Source: Vanrija pseudolonga
Lineage: Eukaryota; Basidiomycota; Tremellomycetes; Trichosporonales; Trichosporonaceae
Assembly (NCBI RefSeq): GCF_020906515.1
Contig: NC_085855.1
Coordinates: 434,001 to 498,000 of the forward strand
Reading direction: 5' to 3'
Length of the DNA: 64,000 nt
This document shows, in pieces, positions 42,501 to 53,193 of the stretch. Position numbers and translations under genes: made by a program. How positions within the stretch are numbered: position 1 is the stretch's first letter; each line of letters opens with the position of its first letter. Under the pieces are notes generated by a model that was given only the letters and a program-made list of their open reading frames with translations, was not told the origin of the DNA and searched no databases.

Positions 42501-44207
42501 CCCTGACGGCAGTGAAGTTCTTGCGGAGCGCCCACTGAATCTGAGGCTTAACGGTGACATATCGGTCACGCGCGTCCTTGGTGGCCTCTTCCGATGGGTG
42601 AGGCAGCTGGAAGGTGCAGACATCACCTTTCCTGGATAGGGTGGCAAAGGTGAGGCCACACGAGGTGACCTTGCGGATCTCGGGGTCGAGGCTGACTTGG
42701 CCTGGGTTTTTAGGAGTCCTAAGTGACCTCTGAGGGCCGCCAAAGTTGATTTTAAAGTTGGTATCGTGGTGGAAGCAGAGCACTTCGTACGAGTCGAGGA
42801 GACAGAGCATGGCGTAGTCGGATAGCGCAACGTCGATAACGGGTTGTGAGATGGAGGTGACCTTGCGCGGGTTCACCTGGACGGGGTTGGCCGCCTTCTC
42901 ATAGCCGAGGTGGCCGAGGTTGGTGCCCCATGTCCACACGGCATCAGCCGTCCAGCATGCACTTGACATGCGGCCTGCAGCCACACCACGGACCCACTCC
43001 TTCTTCAGGGGGCCGATAATACGCTTTGGCTGGGCCTGGACGAGCTCGTCGCCGTCCTTGGCGAACGGGTTGGGCACCTCGGGCGCCTCGATCGCGTACC
43101 CAAGCTGAGCGAACCGGTTGTTTCCCCACGAGAGGATGTATCCCCCAGATGTGAGAGCCAGAGTGTGGTCCTGGCCGAGTGCCGTCCCCACAATCGTGTG
43201 CTGCAAGTCAGGAAGGGGGAGGAGGGACAGCTGCGAGTGAACACTTCTGCCAAGGCTGTATTCGTCAGCACATGCTCCGAAAGTGAAAACTCACCGTCCA
43301 CCAGACCCAAAGCCCGATAAGCTGAGGTTACCCCGAGCCTCGTTCGTCACGACTGTCGTGTGCAACCTCGCCATCTTGGCTTCCTTGATGCCAACATGGA
43401 AGAAGCGCTGAGCCGGGTCGGGATTATCGCTCGCCTGGCGCTGGGTGAGGAGGTTGATTCTGTCTGGGAACGCCTTGTCTGTCGAATCGCCAGTTCCGAG
43501 AGCAAAGTTGCCTGCAACATCAGCAAACAGCTAGACACCCAATACGCACGATTAACGCCCCAGGCATACAGATCGGTGCCGTCGACATCAGTCGGCGGGT
43601 TTGTCTGCTCGTCAGCATCGACCCCCTGCGCCGGCGACCCACCCCCTCGACCGTCCCGTTGTAGAGATCAAACGCCGTCAATCCCTCGCCGTCCTTGATC
43701 GAGATGTCGGTATCGCTCCTCGCAAGAAGATCACGCGCGGCCCGGATGTTGCCGGCGTACAGTGCGCGATGGAGGGCCGTGTACCCCGACTCGTAGTCCT
43801 GGAGGTTGACCGACAGGTTCGGGCTCCTCAGCAGAATAGTGAAGAACGTGTATGCCTGTGGTGTGAGGCTCGAGGCCGCAAGGTGGAGCGTTCTGCGTCA
43901 TGTTAGCGACGTCTCAGACTTCTCAGGCCACGCAGGCGATGATCAAGCCTGGGTGGCCAACGGGTGTGACTCACGTCCTGCCGAGGCCATCGCGCTCATT
44001 GGGGTCGGCCTTGACGGGCGGGCAGGTGAAGCCGCCTGCTGACCAGCTACGGCCACCCGACGCGCTGCCGGGGTTCAGGCTCTTGCCTGTGCCTCCGTTG
44101 GCGCTGCTGCTGCCGGATCCAGCTTGCGCGTGGGTAGCCGTTCCGTCCAGCTCTTGACGGAACGCCTTGACATTACCATGGTAGTAGTGCGCGTGGAGGT
44201 TGGGCAT
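39527..44207 (-). CDS. IBTK-like protein: ankyrin, RCC1 and BTB domains with an RGG tail
   Basis: Six exons: 44207-43975, 43892-43643, 43604-43550, 43511-43295, 43255-40652 and 40613-39527, 1481 residues. The order is that of inhibitor of Bruton tyrosine kinase: ankyrin repeats (about 80-165: TLHLAASSLTPQAYTFF, GYTALHRALYAGNIRAARDL), RCC1 blades (YAWGVNRNFALGTGD, LSWGNNRFAQLGYA, VWTWGTNLGHLGYE), then two BTB/POZ domains (DIKLVVGEYAIPAHSVLLCL and DLCDMIVSLADRDVACQSVL). A conserved linker, VWKSRTVESEKVDLRSIMAE, joins across the last intron. The final 200 residues are Gly/Arg-rich with many RGG/RGRG repeats. IBTK relatives act with Cul3 as ubiquitin-ligase adaptors; that role is inferred here. 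There is no Btk in fungi. Confidence 0.9.
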
Positions 44208-44963
44208 GCGATGTTGCGAGTCTCAGAGACGCGCAAGGACAGCGGGACAGACCAACTAGCTCGGAGCTGTTGGTGTGTGTCTCGCTCTTGCGGCGTTCCG
44301 AGAGGTGGTGCAGCGCGACGAAAAGCGGTCGAGCTGCTTGTTGGCTGCTAAGCGGCGACGAAGGTTATCGGGACCGAAGAAACCGAGTCAGAGGAAGGTA
44401 GATTTGCGTGCTCCGAGTCGAAGGGAGTTGCTGGGTACCACTTGAGTGTGATGCAAGTGGTGGGCGTCGACTGATGTTGTCTTTGTGTACGCGTTTGAAT
44501 GTAAACAAGAGGGGGGGGGAGGGCCGCGATGGGAATGAACGTGTAAAGAGGCGCGCGGCGGCGGTAATGACGGACGAGGGCGATAACCACACAGTCAGCC
44601 CAAATTGTGCACCAAACAGCGCGCAGTTACAAACGTTTCAAACGCGGCGCACCAGAGTGGAGGGGGCAAAGGGGCAACAGGCGGCAGCCAGGTAACCGAG
44701 CCGAGGCACCTACGTTTCTCAGACCAACAACAAACTAGTCTCGGGGGGTCATACGTATGCACTTTCTGTGGAGTGACCGGGATACGGGGAGAGATAACGT
44801 GCGACAATGCCGGACTATATGCATGGGGCAAGGCTGTTGATTGTGGCAGGTGACTGTTGGGGTCGGCTCCAGCCTCGACACCCCACCGGCCCCCGCAACC
44901 CATACCCCCAGGCGGCACATACACAAAGGTCCATCCATACTCGCTACAAACAATACACGATCC
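44208..44963. other. Intergenic, 756 bp
   Basis: 3' flank of MET16 and promoter of the IBTK-like gene. No open frame with a recognisable motif. A G-rich stretch lies near 44508-44522. Confidence 0.5.
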
Positions 44964-46090
44964 TCATGCGGCGGCCTCGGCCTTCTGCTCAAACTTCTTC
45001 TTCATCTCAAAGTAGTTGGTGTGCAGACCGCACTCCGACTTGGCCTTGCCCTGCCACCGTCCAGAGCGCTCTCCGGCGTCAGAAGCGGCATTAGGGTCGG
45101 GCAAAGCAGTAGAGTGGACATCGCCAATAGACTTGTATCCCTGGTCGAGCAAAGGGTTGTACGGGACGCCCCTGGGATGTTAGTATGGGAAGGCGGAGCG
45201 GTGACAGGTGGGGGGAGGCGGAGCCGGATGGAGGGGTGGGTGGTGGCATAATTCTTGATCGCTGCGCGATCATAAGGGTGGGTGGGCGGGCACCGTATCA
45301 CTCGCGTAGCAGGGTGGGTGGGTGGGGAGACCTTGCTCGCGAGCTACGCTCGACAGCGCGTAGGTGGGCAAAGGAAGGCGAGGAAGGCAAGGAAGACGAG
45401 GAAGGCAATGAAGCCAAGCTCCCTTCTCGACTCCACGCCAATGACGATTCTGTTCCACTCACTCCTTGTCAACATAGTCCTTGACCTCCTTGAATGACCA
45501 AGTAATCAGCGGGTTGACCTTGAGCAGGCCGCGCTCGTCGACCTCGAGCACCTTGAGGTCGGCGCGGTCGGCGCCCTGGCTCCGCCTCCGTCCTGTGATA
45601 ACAGCGCGGACACCGAGCTCCTTGTATGCGCGCGCAGCCGGCTCAACCTTGACGAGGTAGTCGTAGCTCGCCTCGTCCGTCTCCCAGAGCTTGTCGCCGT
45701 ACTTGGCGGCAAACTCCTCGGCCGTCGCCACATTGGGCGGCGTGTACGTGTGCAGCGGGGCGAGGTACGTGTCCGAGGCGGTCGTCGCGAGCTCCTTGGT
45801 CTCGGGGAAGTGGTGCAGCGTGTCGAGGAAGATGAGGGGGACGAGGTGCGTCTCGTCACGGTCGAGCGAGATCTTGGAGATCATGTCGAGGGCAGCGAGG
45901 CCAGTGCTGATGTCAGCTTGTGTGACGGTGTGCAAGCTTACAGGCCGAACGCGGTGGTCTGGTACAGCCCATCGACGTTGTCAATGGCCCAGGTGAGGAC
46001 CTCCTGGGGCGTCTTGCCGTCGAGCTGCTTGTTGAACTCGTCGATCTGGGCCGCGGTGTACTGCGGCGTGAGGCGGTCTTCGTCCGACAT
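44964..46090 (-). CDS. MET16: Phosphoadenylyl-sulfate (PAPS) reductase
   Basis: Three exons: 46090-45942, 45906-45463 and 45171-44964, 266 residues. It reduces PAPS to sulfite with thioredoxin in sulfate assimilation. The N-terminus matches the family (QIDEFNKQLDGKTPQEVLTW, YQTTAFGLTGLAALDM). The substrate region has FLDTLHHFPET and ITGRRRSQGADRADL. The catalytic cysteine is in KSECGLHTNYFEM at the C-terminus. The second intron is 291 nt, the longest complete intron seen here, and holds a 9-bp minisatellite. The promoter shared with LHS1 has a CACGTG at 46391, the Cbf1-type site known to drive MET16 in yeast. Confidence 0.96.
45372..45416. repeat. 9-bp minisatellite in MET16 intron 2
   Basis: Five head-to-tail units of AGGAAGGCG or near variants (AGGAAGGCA, AGGAAGACG, AGGAAGGCA, ATGAAGCCA), purine-rich on the plus strand, inside the 291-nt intron. 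Confidence 0.85.
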
Positions 46091-46664
46091 GGTGGAGGTG
46101 GGGGTTGGGGTTGGGGGGTGAAGGAGGGAGGGATGGAGCTTTCGTCCTCGGTCGTGAGGTAGGCTTTTGTAGATGGTGTGGGAGCTGAGAGAGCTTGCTC
46201 TACGTCCTGCTGCGTGTGTGAGAGGATGTGTTTGTCATCACCAAGTCTCTTCTCCTCGTCGTCATTGATAACTCTTCGTTGTTTCTTGTCGCATCACACC
46301 ATCGCCATCGTCGTCATGTCTGGAATTCTCAAAAGTGGAGGGTCACGAATCTGGGTGATAATTTGGTCCCGCTGCCACGCACGCGAGATCCACGTGCCGA
46401 ACTTGCTCGTACATGTCCGAAGCCGGCGGGATCAAAAAGTCTAGGCTACAACCACAGACGCGTGGCGGCGGTCCACCTCCACGTCGGTGGCTGCGTCCCG
46501 CCACGGTGCCCACGGGTGCCGGCAGTGCCGACCGACAGGCCAAGTCGTCGTGCCAAGATGGCAAAAGTCAAGTCATCGACGTGTTGGCCCCACCATCACA
46601 CTCAACACTTATAACCCCACCATCGCACCTTGCGTGTTTGGGCACACAGTTAAACTCCCCCACC
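46091..46664. other. Divergent promoter between MET16 and LHS1
   Basis: 574 bp. It contains CACGTG (46391-46396) and two AAAAGT-type elements near 46331 and 46563. No gene is seen. Confidence 0.55.
46391..46396. promoter_or_regulatory. CACGTG (Cbf1-type) element upstream of MET16
   Basis: CCACGTGCC lies about 300 bp upstream of MET16 and 270 bp upstream of LHS1. In yeast, sulfur-assimilation genes including MET16 are activated through Cbf1/Met4 at this core sequence. Confidence 0.5.
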
Positions 46665-49366
46665 ATGAGGCTCACACGCAGTCTCCTGCTCATCGTGGCG
46701 CTCCTGCTCCCAGCAGTACAGGCCGCACTCCTCGCCATCGACTATGGAGCAGAGTTTACAAAACTCTCCCTCGTCAAGCCAGGCCACCCCTTTGACGTGC
46801 TGCTGGACCGCGATTCAAAGCGCAAGATCAGCTCGGTCGTCAGCTGGAAGCGCGATGAGCGCGTGTTTGGACAAGAGGCCAAGATGGCGGTAAGTGGAGC
46901 TAGCTGGTGCAGCGCGCGTCATTGAGCGCACACACCTCGTTGCCCCGCACCCGACATTCATTCTGACACACCCCGCAGGCCGTCCGTTTCCCGGATACAC
47001 ACTTTCCCTACGTCAAGCACCTGCTTGCGTCCGAGTCGGCTCCCCAGCTCCCGATCTTCCCCCAGCCCCCCGTCGTGACAGAAGACGGCGTCCTCATCTT
47101 CCCCCACCCCAAGGCGCCGAGCCACATCTCGCCCCAGCCCGACTCGCACGGCGAGGTCTGGACACCGACTGCCCTGCTCGCCCACCAGCTCGCGTACTAC
47201 CGCGGCCTGGCCGAGGAGAGCGCCGAGGAGAGCGTGACCCAGGTCGTCGTCACCGTCCCCGCGTGGTGGACGCAGGCCCAGCGCCGCGCCTACCGCGATG
47301 CCCTCGAGCTCCAGGGCCTCACCTGCCTCGCCATGATTGGCGAGGGAACTGGTGTCGGCCTGAACTACGCCATGACTCGCACCTTCCCCAACTACGACGT
47401 CGAGACTGGCGAGGGAGAGCGTGAGATCCACGTCGTATACGACTCGGGCGCGCTCTCAACTTCCGCTACCGTCCTCTCCTTCTACCAGACTTCGTACGCG
47501 CCGTCGCCCAGGTCCAAGATGCTCATCAACACGACCCACATTGATGTTCTCGGCGTCGGATATCTCGACATTGGCGGTATCCACCTCGACATCGCGGTGC
47601 GCGACATTATCATTGACAAGTTCATCGCCAAGACTGGCCGCAAGGACGTCAAGAACGACGCCCGCGCCATCGCCAAGCTTACCAAGGAGGCCGTCCGTGT
47701 GAAGAACATCCTCAGCGCCAACCAGGAGGCCCAGATTTCGATCGAGTCGGTCTTTGACGACATTGACTTCCGTTCGTCAATCACCCGCGCCGAGCTCGAG
47801 AAGACTATTGCTCCCGAAAGGAAGCAGTTCCTCACTCCGCTCCGTAGCGCTCTCAAGTCGGCTGGTGTCTCGTTCAATGACGTCAAGTCGGTCATCCTGT
47901 TCGGCGGCAACACCCGTGTGCCGTTTGTTCAGTCGGCCGTCAAGTCGATCCTCCCCTCCGAGGACCTCATCGCCCAGAACGTCAACAGCGACGAGGCCGC
48001 CGTCCTTGGTGCCGCCTTCTATGGCGCTGGTCTTACCCGCCAGTTCAAGATGAAGCAGATTGAGATCCTCGAGCGCAGCGTGTACGACATCTCGATCAAG
48101 GGCGGCGAGGTCGTCTTCCCTGTCGGCACCAAGCTCGGCGAGCGCAAGTCGCTCCTCCTTGCCCCCAAGGACGAGATCACGCTCGAGTTCACCCAGTCTG
48201 GCGAGCCCGTCTCGATCGCTACCGTTCTTGACATCAAGGACGCGCTTGCCAACTATACCGCTCCCTCGCCCGTTGTCAATGTCACTCTCCGCCTCGACGC
48301 CCGCGGCATCTTCAGCGTCGCCAACGCTGCCCTCGTGTCCAACGAGACTGAGCCAGCTACCAACGGCGGTGTCGCCGGTGCCCTCAAGGGGCTCTTCGGC
48401 AAGAAGGAGGAGACCACTACCGAGGCTGCCGACGCTACCGAGACGGACGCTGACGCCGACGGCGACGAGTCTGCTGCCGCTGCCGAGAACAAGACCGAGG
48501 CCGTCCCCGCCAAGAAGAAGACGCCCCGTGTCGCCCTCAAGGTCCGCGAGAAGCCCGTTGGCTACAAGCCCTTGACCAAGGAGGAGAAGCGTGTCACTCG
48601 CGAGCGTCTGGCGTCGATCGCGACTTTTGAGAGCGCCATGAAGGCCCGCGCGGAGGCTCGCAACATGCTCGAGGGCTACCTCTACCGTTTGCAGAACCTG
48701 CTGTCGGACGACGCGGAAAACCGCGCTGTCCACGAGTTTGCCAAGCCTGAGGAACGCAAGATCCTGTCCAAGCTTGTCGAGGACACTTTTGAGTGGCTCC
48801 ACGACCACGCCGAGGACGCCGATGTCAAGACTCTTCTGGCCAAGCGCACTGCGCTCGAGACGATCGAGAGCCCCATCGTTGTGCGCTTCAAGGAGAGCCA
48901 GACCCGCGGCCCTGCGATCGACAACTTCCAGCAGGCCATGTTTGCCGGCCGCCACTTCCTTGTGGAGGCGTCCAAGAACCGCACGGCGGCGCTCGAGGCC
49001 GTGGCCAACGCCCCCGCGGACAAGCCGGCGGCGCCCCCCAAGTTCACGCAGGAGGAGCTGGACGAGGTCAAGAACATGCTCAAGGACTACGAGACGTGGA
49101 TGGACGGCCTCATGGAGCAACAGGTGCCCCTCGAGCAGGACAAGACGGCCGACCCGGTCATCTTCACCGCCGAGCTCGATGAGCGGGGCAAGCGCCTCCA
49201 GGCGCACGTCCTCAAGCTCGAGGCAAAGAGGCAGCCTCGCGCCCCCCGGCCACCGCGACCAAGCAGCAGCACAAGTGCTGCGGCCGAGGAGGAGACGGGC
49301 AAGGCTGAGGAGCAGGCCGAGGAGGAGGAGAAGAAGGACGAGAAGGTCGAGCACGACGAGCTTTAG
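46665..49366 (+). CDS. LHS1: ER-lumenal Hsp70-like chaperone/exchange factor (GRP170/HYOU1 type)
   Basis: Two exons, 46665-46889 and 46979-49366, 870 residues. Lhs1 is the nucleotide exchange factor and partner of BiP in the ER. A signal peptide (MRLTRSLLLIVALLLPAVQA) precedes the Hsp70 ATPase fold: LLAIDYGAEFTKLSLV, VVTVPAWWTQAQRRAYRDA, EGTGVGLNYAM, VYDSGALSTSATVLSFY, SVILFGGNTRVPFVQ and NSDEAAVLGAAFYGAGL. A Lys/acid-rich loop and a long helical C-terminal domain follow. The protein ends VEHDEL, an HDEL-type ER retrieval signal. It is convergent with the first F-box-like gene and divergent from MET16. Confidence 0.97.
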
Positions 49367-49549
49367 AAGCAGTAGACAAGGCGGTACATTTAGTGGCATG
49401 GCATCCATTGCATAGATCAGTTTCAAAACGTTACATTCTTCTACACTTGCTTCTATCTATGATCTACTTGTAAGAGAATTTGGGTGCTTTGCGTTCTTTA
49501 AGTTTGAGATTGGTGGCACAATATAAATGTGTTGTGTTGTTGTTGCAGC

Positions 49550-51901
49550 TTAGGCCTTTGCACAACACGGGCAGCGCTTGGCGGCGGCCCTACGCGTCCA
49601 GCGCATTCTGCCGACGACCTCTGCGCCAACGTTCCAGTCGTTGACGGTGGAGCCGTAGGCAATGTGGCTGACGAGGTCGTCGAGCGCCGCGGCGGTCGGC
49701 GTCGGCGCGCCGATAAACTCCCAGTTGGGGACGGAGCGGAGGAGGGCGCGCGTGTGCGCGATGGTGTGGATCGGGATCTGGCAGTGGGGCTTGCTCGTGA
49801 GCGGCGTCGCGGGCGGGGACGGGTCCTGCTGCGGCTGGGGCGCCTGGTGCATTCCGACATGGCCGAAGATGGAGCCGGCGGTGGAGACCTTGGGGCTCGC
49901 GGGCGGGGACGACACGCTGCTCGGCACACTGGAGACAACGGTGTAAGCTGACGAGATGGAGGAGGAGGATATTGACGGCCGGCTGCTCGGGAACGAGCTG
50001 GCAGTCGACTCGGACGCGAGGGACACTGACGAGGCTGAGGACCCCGAGAAGGTCATTGACACGGGCGAGGGGATGAGGCTGGGCCCTGTGCCGTGGCCTC
50101 CGTGGATCGAGGGCGGCGGCGAGGACGTCTTGGCGAGGGCAAGCGGCGACTGGTTGGCCGAAGCGGCCAGCGGCGTCTGGGTCTGGGCGACGGTCGACAG
50201 CCACTCGGGGTACGGCGTCACGCATGGCTCGTTGGCCTGCGCGCGGCTGCGGGGCTCGAGAGAGAAGTACGCGCGCACCTGGGTACCTGGTTGGAAGACT
50301 GGTTCGACGGTGAAGACGTCGTGGAATGTCACACTGCGCAGGTGCCACACCTTGGAAATGTCGAGCATGACCTTTGGGAACGAGTGGGACATGCGCGGGA
50401 TGGGCGACGGCTGGTTCTCGAGCCTGTGGCGGACTTCGGTCGGGCGCCCGGCGCAGATGTGCTTTGGCGAGAAGAGGTGGCACAGGGTGAGGAGGTGGCG
50501 CTCGTACTCGCACAGCTCGAGCTCGTGCTGCTCTGCGTCCGGAGCAGTCCACTGGAGCGAGGCGACAGCCGCCGCGGAGAAGGACACATGCTCGACTGAC
50601 GGGAAGAGGTGGATGCTGCCGCTGAGCATGAGGTTGTTGAACCGCGTGTAGTATGGCATGCTGGTGAGCTCGCGGAGCTGCTTGGAAGCCGAGTCCCAAG
50701 GAAGCGACTCGACATGAACGCGCTTGACGAAGCGCAGGCACGCGAGCTTGTGCCGGCGCCACTTTTCGTTGTGTTCCTTGCGGTACGAGTGGTACATCGA
50801 GAAGGCGCCCATCTTGCCGCGCGAGGTCGTCGACGACATGTCGCGCGACACGGGGTCCCACTTGCTGATGGCGACGGAGCGGTACGCGCGGCCCGAGTGT
50901 CCGAGGCCATACAGCAGGTGTGGCATGTTGTGCCACGCGAGCGGGATGGTGTGGTAGAGCACGGGGGTGGCGAGGGCGTGTGACGCCTTGGAACACAAGA
51001 CAATGTTCGCGAGGGACCCGTACGCCTCCATCTCGCTGAGGAACGTGGCGATCCTCTCGAGTGCAGCGTCCGGCAGCACATGTGACACGGGGCCAAACTC
51101 GCCCTTGTGCAGCCAGGGAAAGGTGGGGACCGGGGCCGGGGGGAGCGCGCACTGTGGCGGGGGGGCCTGCGGCGGGCGGTGCTGGGCAGACGGGGTGCGC
51201 GAGCGCTCAGCCGACGGCATGGATGCTGCGTGTTGGCGAACCATCTGGCGCGCCGGGCTCGGCGAGGCTCCCGATCGCCCTTGGCCTTGTGGCAGTGGCG
51301 ATCGGCCGCCGGGGCGAGCAGGCCTGGGCGGTGCGGCGCCAAGGGGCGGAGGCCTCTGGTTTGGCTTTGTGGGCGTCACGGATCCCGGAGTTGGTGGGAA
51401 TAGGCGGCCGTTGGACTTTGGCGTCGGGGGAAGCTTGGGCGGCGGCGTCGGCGGCGTTGGGGTAACTGGCCGCCGCACAGGTAGCGGCGTCGGGTCAAAG
51501 TGTGTCTGGTGCGTGTGGTGGCTGCTGGCGCTGCTGCCACTCGCGCGATCTTCGCGCAGCCGCTGCTGGTGGTAATGGGCCGATGACATGTGGAGCTCGT
51601 ACTGCTGCTGGTGGTACCGTGAGTCGGGGTGGTGGTGGAAGCTGTACAAGTCATCGTTTATCGTCGGGTTGTGGTGGTTGTGGTCGTCTGCTGAAGCACG
51701 CGGCGCGTTGATCGAGTTTGGGCGGTCCTCGTTGCGCTGCTTGACCAGTTTGGATGATGCCTTCTTGTCGAGCGCGCTGCGGTAGGCAAAGGCGGAGAAA
51801 TACTTGCCAAAGATGCCCAGTGGGTTCTTGACAAACTTGCCCCGCTCGGGGAGCGACCGCGACGATGATGCGATTGACGGTGGGGAGCTAGACCGTCCCA
51901 T
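49550..51901 (-). CDS. F-box-like protein, tandem family member A
   Basis: One exon, 783 residues; not a named protein. The first 260 residues are low-complexity (His/Gln/Pro-rich). An F-box-like helical unit follows: VLPDAALERIATFLSEM, LANIVLCSKASHALATPVLY. Then come blocks shared with the two minus-strand neighbours at 54061 and 55846: KWRRHKLACLRFVKRV, SLPWDSASKQL, SVTFHDVFTVEPVF, PNWEFIGAP and, at the very end, RMRWTRRAAAKRCPCCAKA with a CxxC. This suggests an SCF-type or protein-interaction role and a terminal metal-binding or redox pair, both inferred. Member A has the longest N-terminal extension. Confidence 0.8.
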   Translation of the reverse strand: MGRSSSPPSIASSSRSLPERGKFVKNPLGIFGKYFSAFAYRSALDKKASSKLVKQRNEDRPNSINAPRASADDHNHHNPTINDDLYSFHHHPDSRYHQQQYELHMSSAHYHQQRLREDRASGSSASSHHTHQTHFDPTPLPVRRPVTPTPPTPPPKLPPTPKSNGRLFPPTPGSVTPTKPNQRPPPLGAAPPRPARPGGRSPLPQGQGRSGASPSPARQMVRQHAASMPSAERSRTPSAQHRPPQAPPPQCALPPAPVPTFPWLHKGEFGPVSHVLPDAALERIATFLSEMEAYGSLANIVLCSKASHALATPVLYHTIPLAWHNMPHLLYGLGHSGRAYRSVAISKWDPVSRDMSSTTSRGKMGAFSMYHSYRKEHNEKWRRHKLACLRFVKRVHVESLPWDSASKQLRELTSMPYYTRFNNLMLSGSIHLFPSVEHVSFSAAAVASLQWTAPDAEQHELELCEYERHLLTLCHLFSPKHICAGRPTEVRHRLENQPSPIPRMSHSFPKVMLDISKVWHLRSVTFHDVFTVEPVFQPGTQVRAYFSLEPRSRAQANEPCVTPYPEWLSTVAQTQTPLAASANQSPLALAKTSSPPPSIHGGHGTGPSLIPSPVSMTFSGSSASSVSLASESTASSFPSSRPSISSSSISSAYTVVSSVPSSVSSPPASPKVSTAGSIFGHVGMHQAPQPQQDPSPPATPLTSKPHCQIPIHTIAHTRALLRSVPNWEFIGAPTPTAAALDDLVSHIAYGSTVNDWNVGAEVVGRMRWTRRAAAKRCPCCAKA

Positions 51902-53113
51902 TGCGGTGGGTGTTGGCTGGGGGAGGGGGGGAGAGAGGTCGGGTGACCAGGAGAGCTGGAGAGGAGCCGACGAGGAGAGGAAGAGCTGGACAGGAACGGT
52001 TGATCACTCTGCTGCTGGCCAATGTTGCAGTGTAGGCTGACTTGAACTCCTTGGGTGTTGCAAAGGTAGCAGGGGGTTACCAGAATTGGACGGGGTGGAA
52101 AGGACGAGAGATATGTAACCCGTCGAGTCTTTTGTAGGTGGCGGAGAAGGCCGGGCAGGCAGGACGGAAAGGCTAGAAAAAGCTGTCGTCGTGGTGGACG
52201 ACGGACGACGGACGACATGCATGCCGCGCACGAATGACCAAAGAGTAGGTCAGCAGCGGGCTGGCGCGCGCTACGCGCTCAGGTACGAGCAGGACAAGGA
52301 GGGAGAGAGTGCGAAGCCAGGAGTCGAGGACCCGAGAGGAGGGTAGATAACCTGCTGGTCTGAGCGACGTGGCGGCACGACATTCCTGGCAGTGGGCGTG
52401 GCGGCGGTGGTCGGATCGTGCCACACAATGCTCGTCCATGGCGCCACCACGCGCACCGCTCGGGCCGACACCAAGCAACCTGCGAGGAACAAGCAGCGAT
52501 GCCGCAGCCACTCCCGCCCATGCTCTTGTCCACGCGCCGCTCATGAGCGGTCCGCTGCGCCACGCACGCCACCCGGAGCCACCCGATGATGAAACGCGGC
52601 GCTGGCTTCGCACTTTTGTCTGCCTGCGGATGCGGGCGGAGGAAACGAGCAAGCGCTAGCTAGCTGCGCTCTGTTCCTGGATGGTTCCAGCCGACAACTA
52701 CAGCGCACCGCGCGTGACTCTCCGTTACGCTCGTCTATCTCGAAGACCATACACGGTATCAGCGTTCCACAAGGCACGCGGAATGGAACCCCGTCGTGGG
52801 CGAGGGGAGGCGGCGCGGGGCGAGCACACAACCATGCTTCGCCAGTGAGGGACGGCGAGGCCTCCGAAGCTAGCCAGCATGCAGAGCACAGTGCCGTGCC
52901 CAAACTGAACCAGCAAGCAAGAAGCCCAGCGCGTTACACTCCGATGCGGAACGATGCTGCTCTCGCAAGCCGCCATCTGACTGATAAATTCGCCGGCGTA
53001 AAGTGCCGAGAGCCGAGATGTCGGATTCAGCCGGGTACACCGCGGCGTCCGCGTCCGCGCCCGCGTCCGACGACAGACGCGTGCAACGAACGAACGCGCT
53101 CGGTTCGCGTAGT

Positions 53114-53127
53114 GGATCTCGAGATCC
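53114..53127. repeat. 14-bp perfect palindrome
   Basis: GGATCTCGAGATCC, a perfect inverted repeat, 36 bp before the stem-loop/T8 element. Confidence 0.8.
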
Positions 53128-53163
53128 CAGGGCCTAGTGCGGGATAGCCTTTAGACGCCTCTG

Positions 53164-53193
53164 CGCAGGCCGCGTCTTGCCTGCGTTTTTTTT
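53164..53193 (+). terminator. Stem-loop followed by T8 (possible Pol III terminator)
   Basis: CGCAGGC pairs perfectly with GCCTGCG over an 8-nt loop and is followed directly by eight T. In a fungal nucleus this could end a Pol III transcript; no RNA gene upstream could be recognised, so it may be chance. Confidence 0.3.

Noticed and set aside
47777-49426. 549-codon minus-strand open frame opposite LHS1
   Set aside because: It is the mirror of GC-rich third positions in LHS1; it is Leu/Val/Gly-biased, shows no domain, and the sense frame is a full Hsp70 with signal peptide and HDEL.
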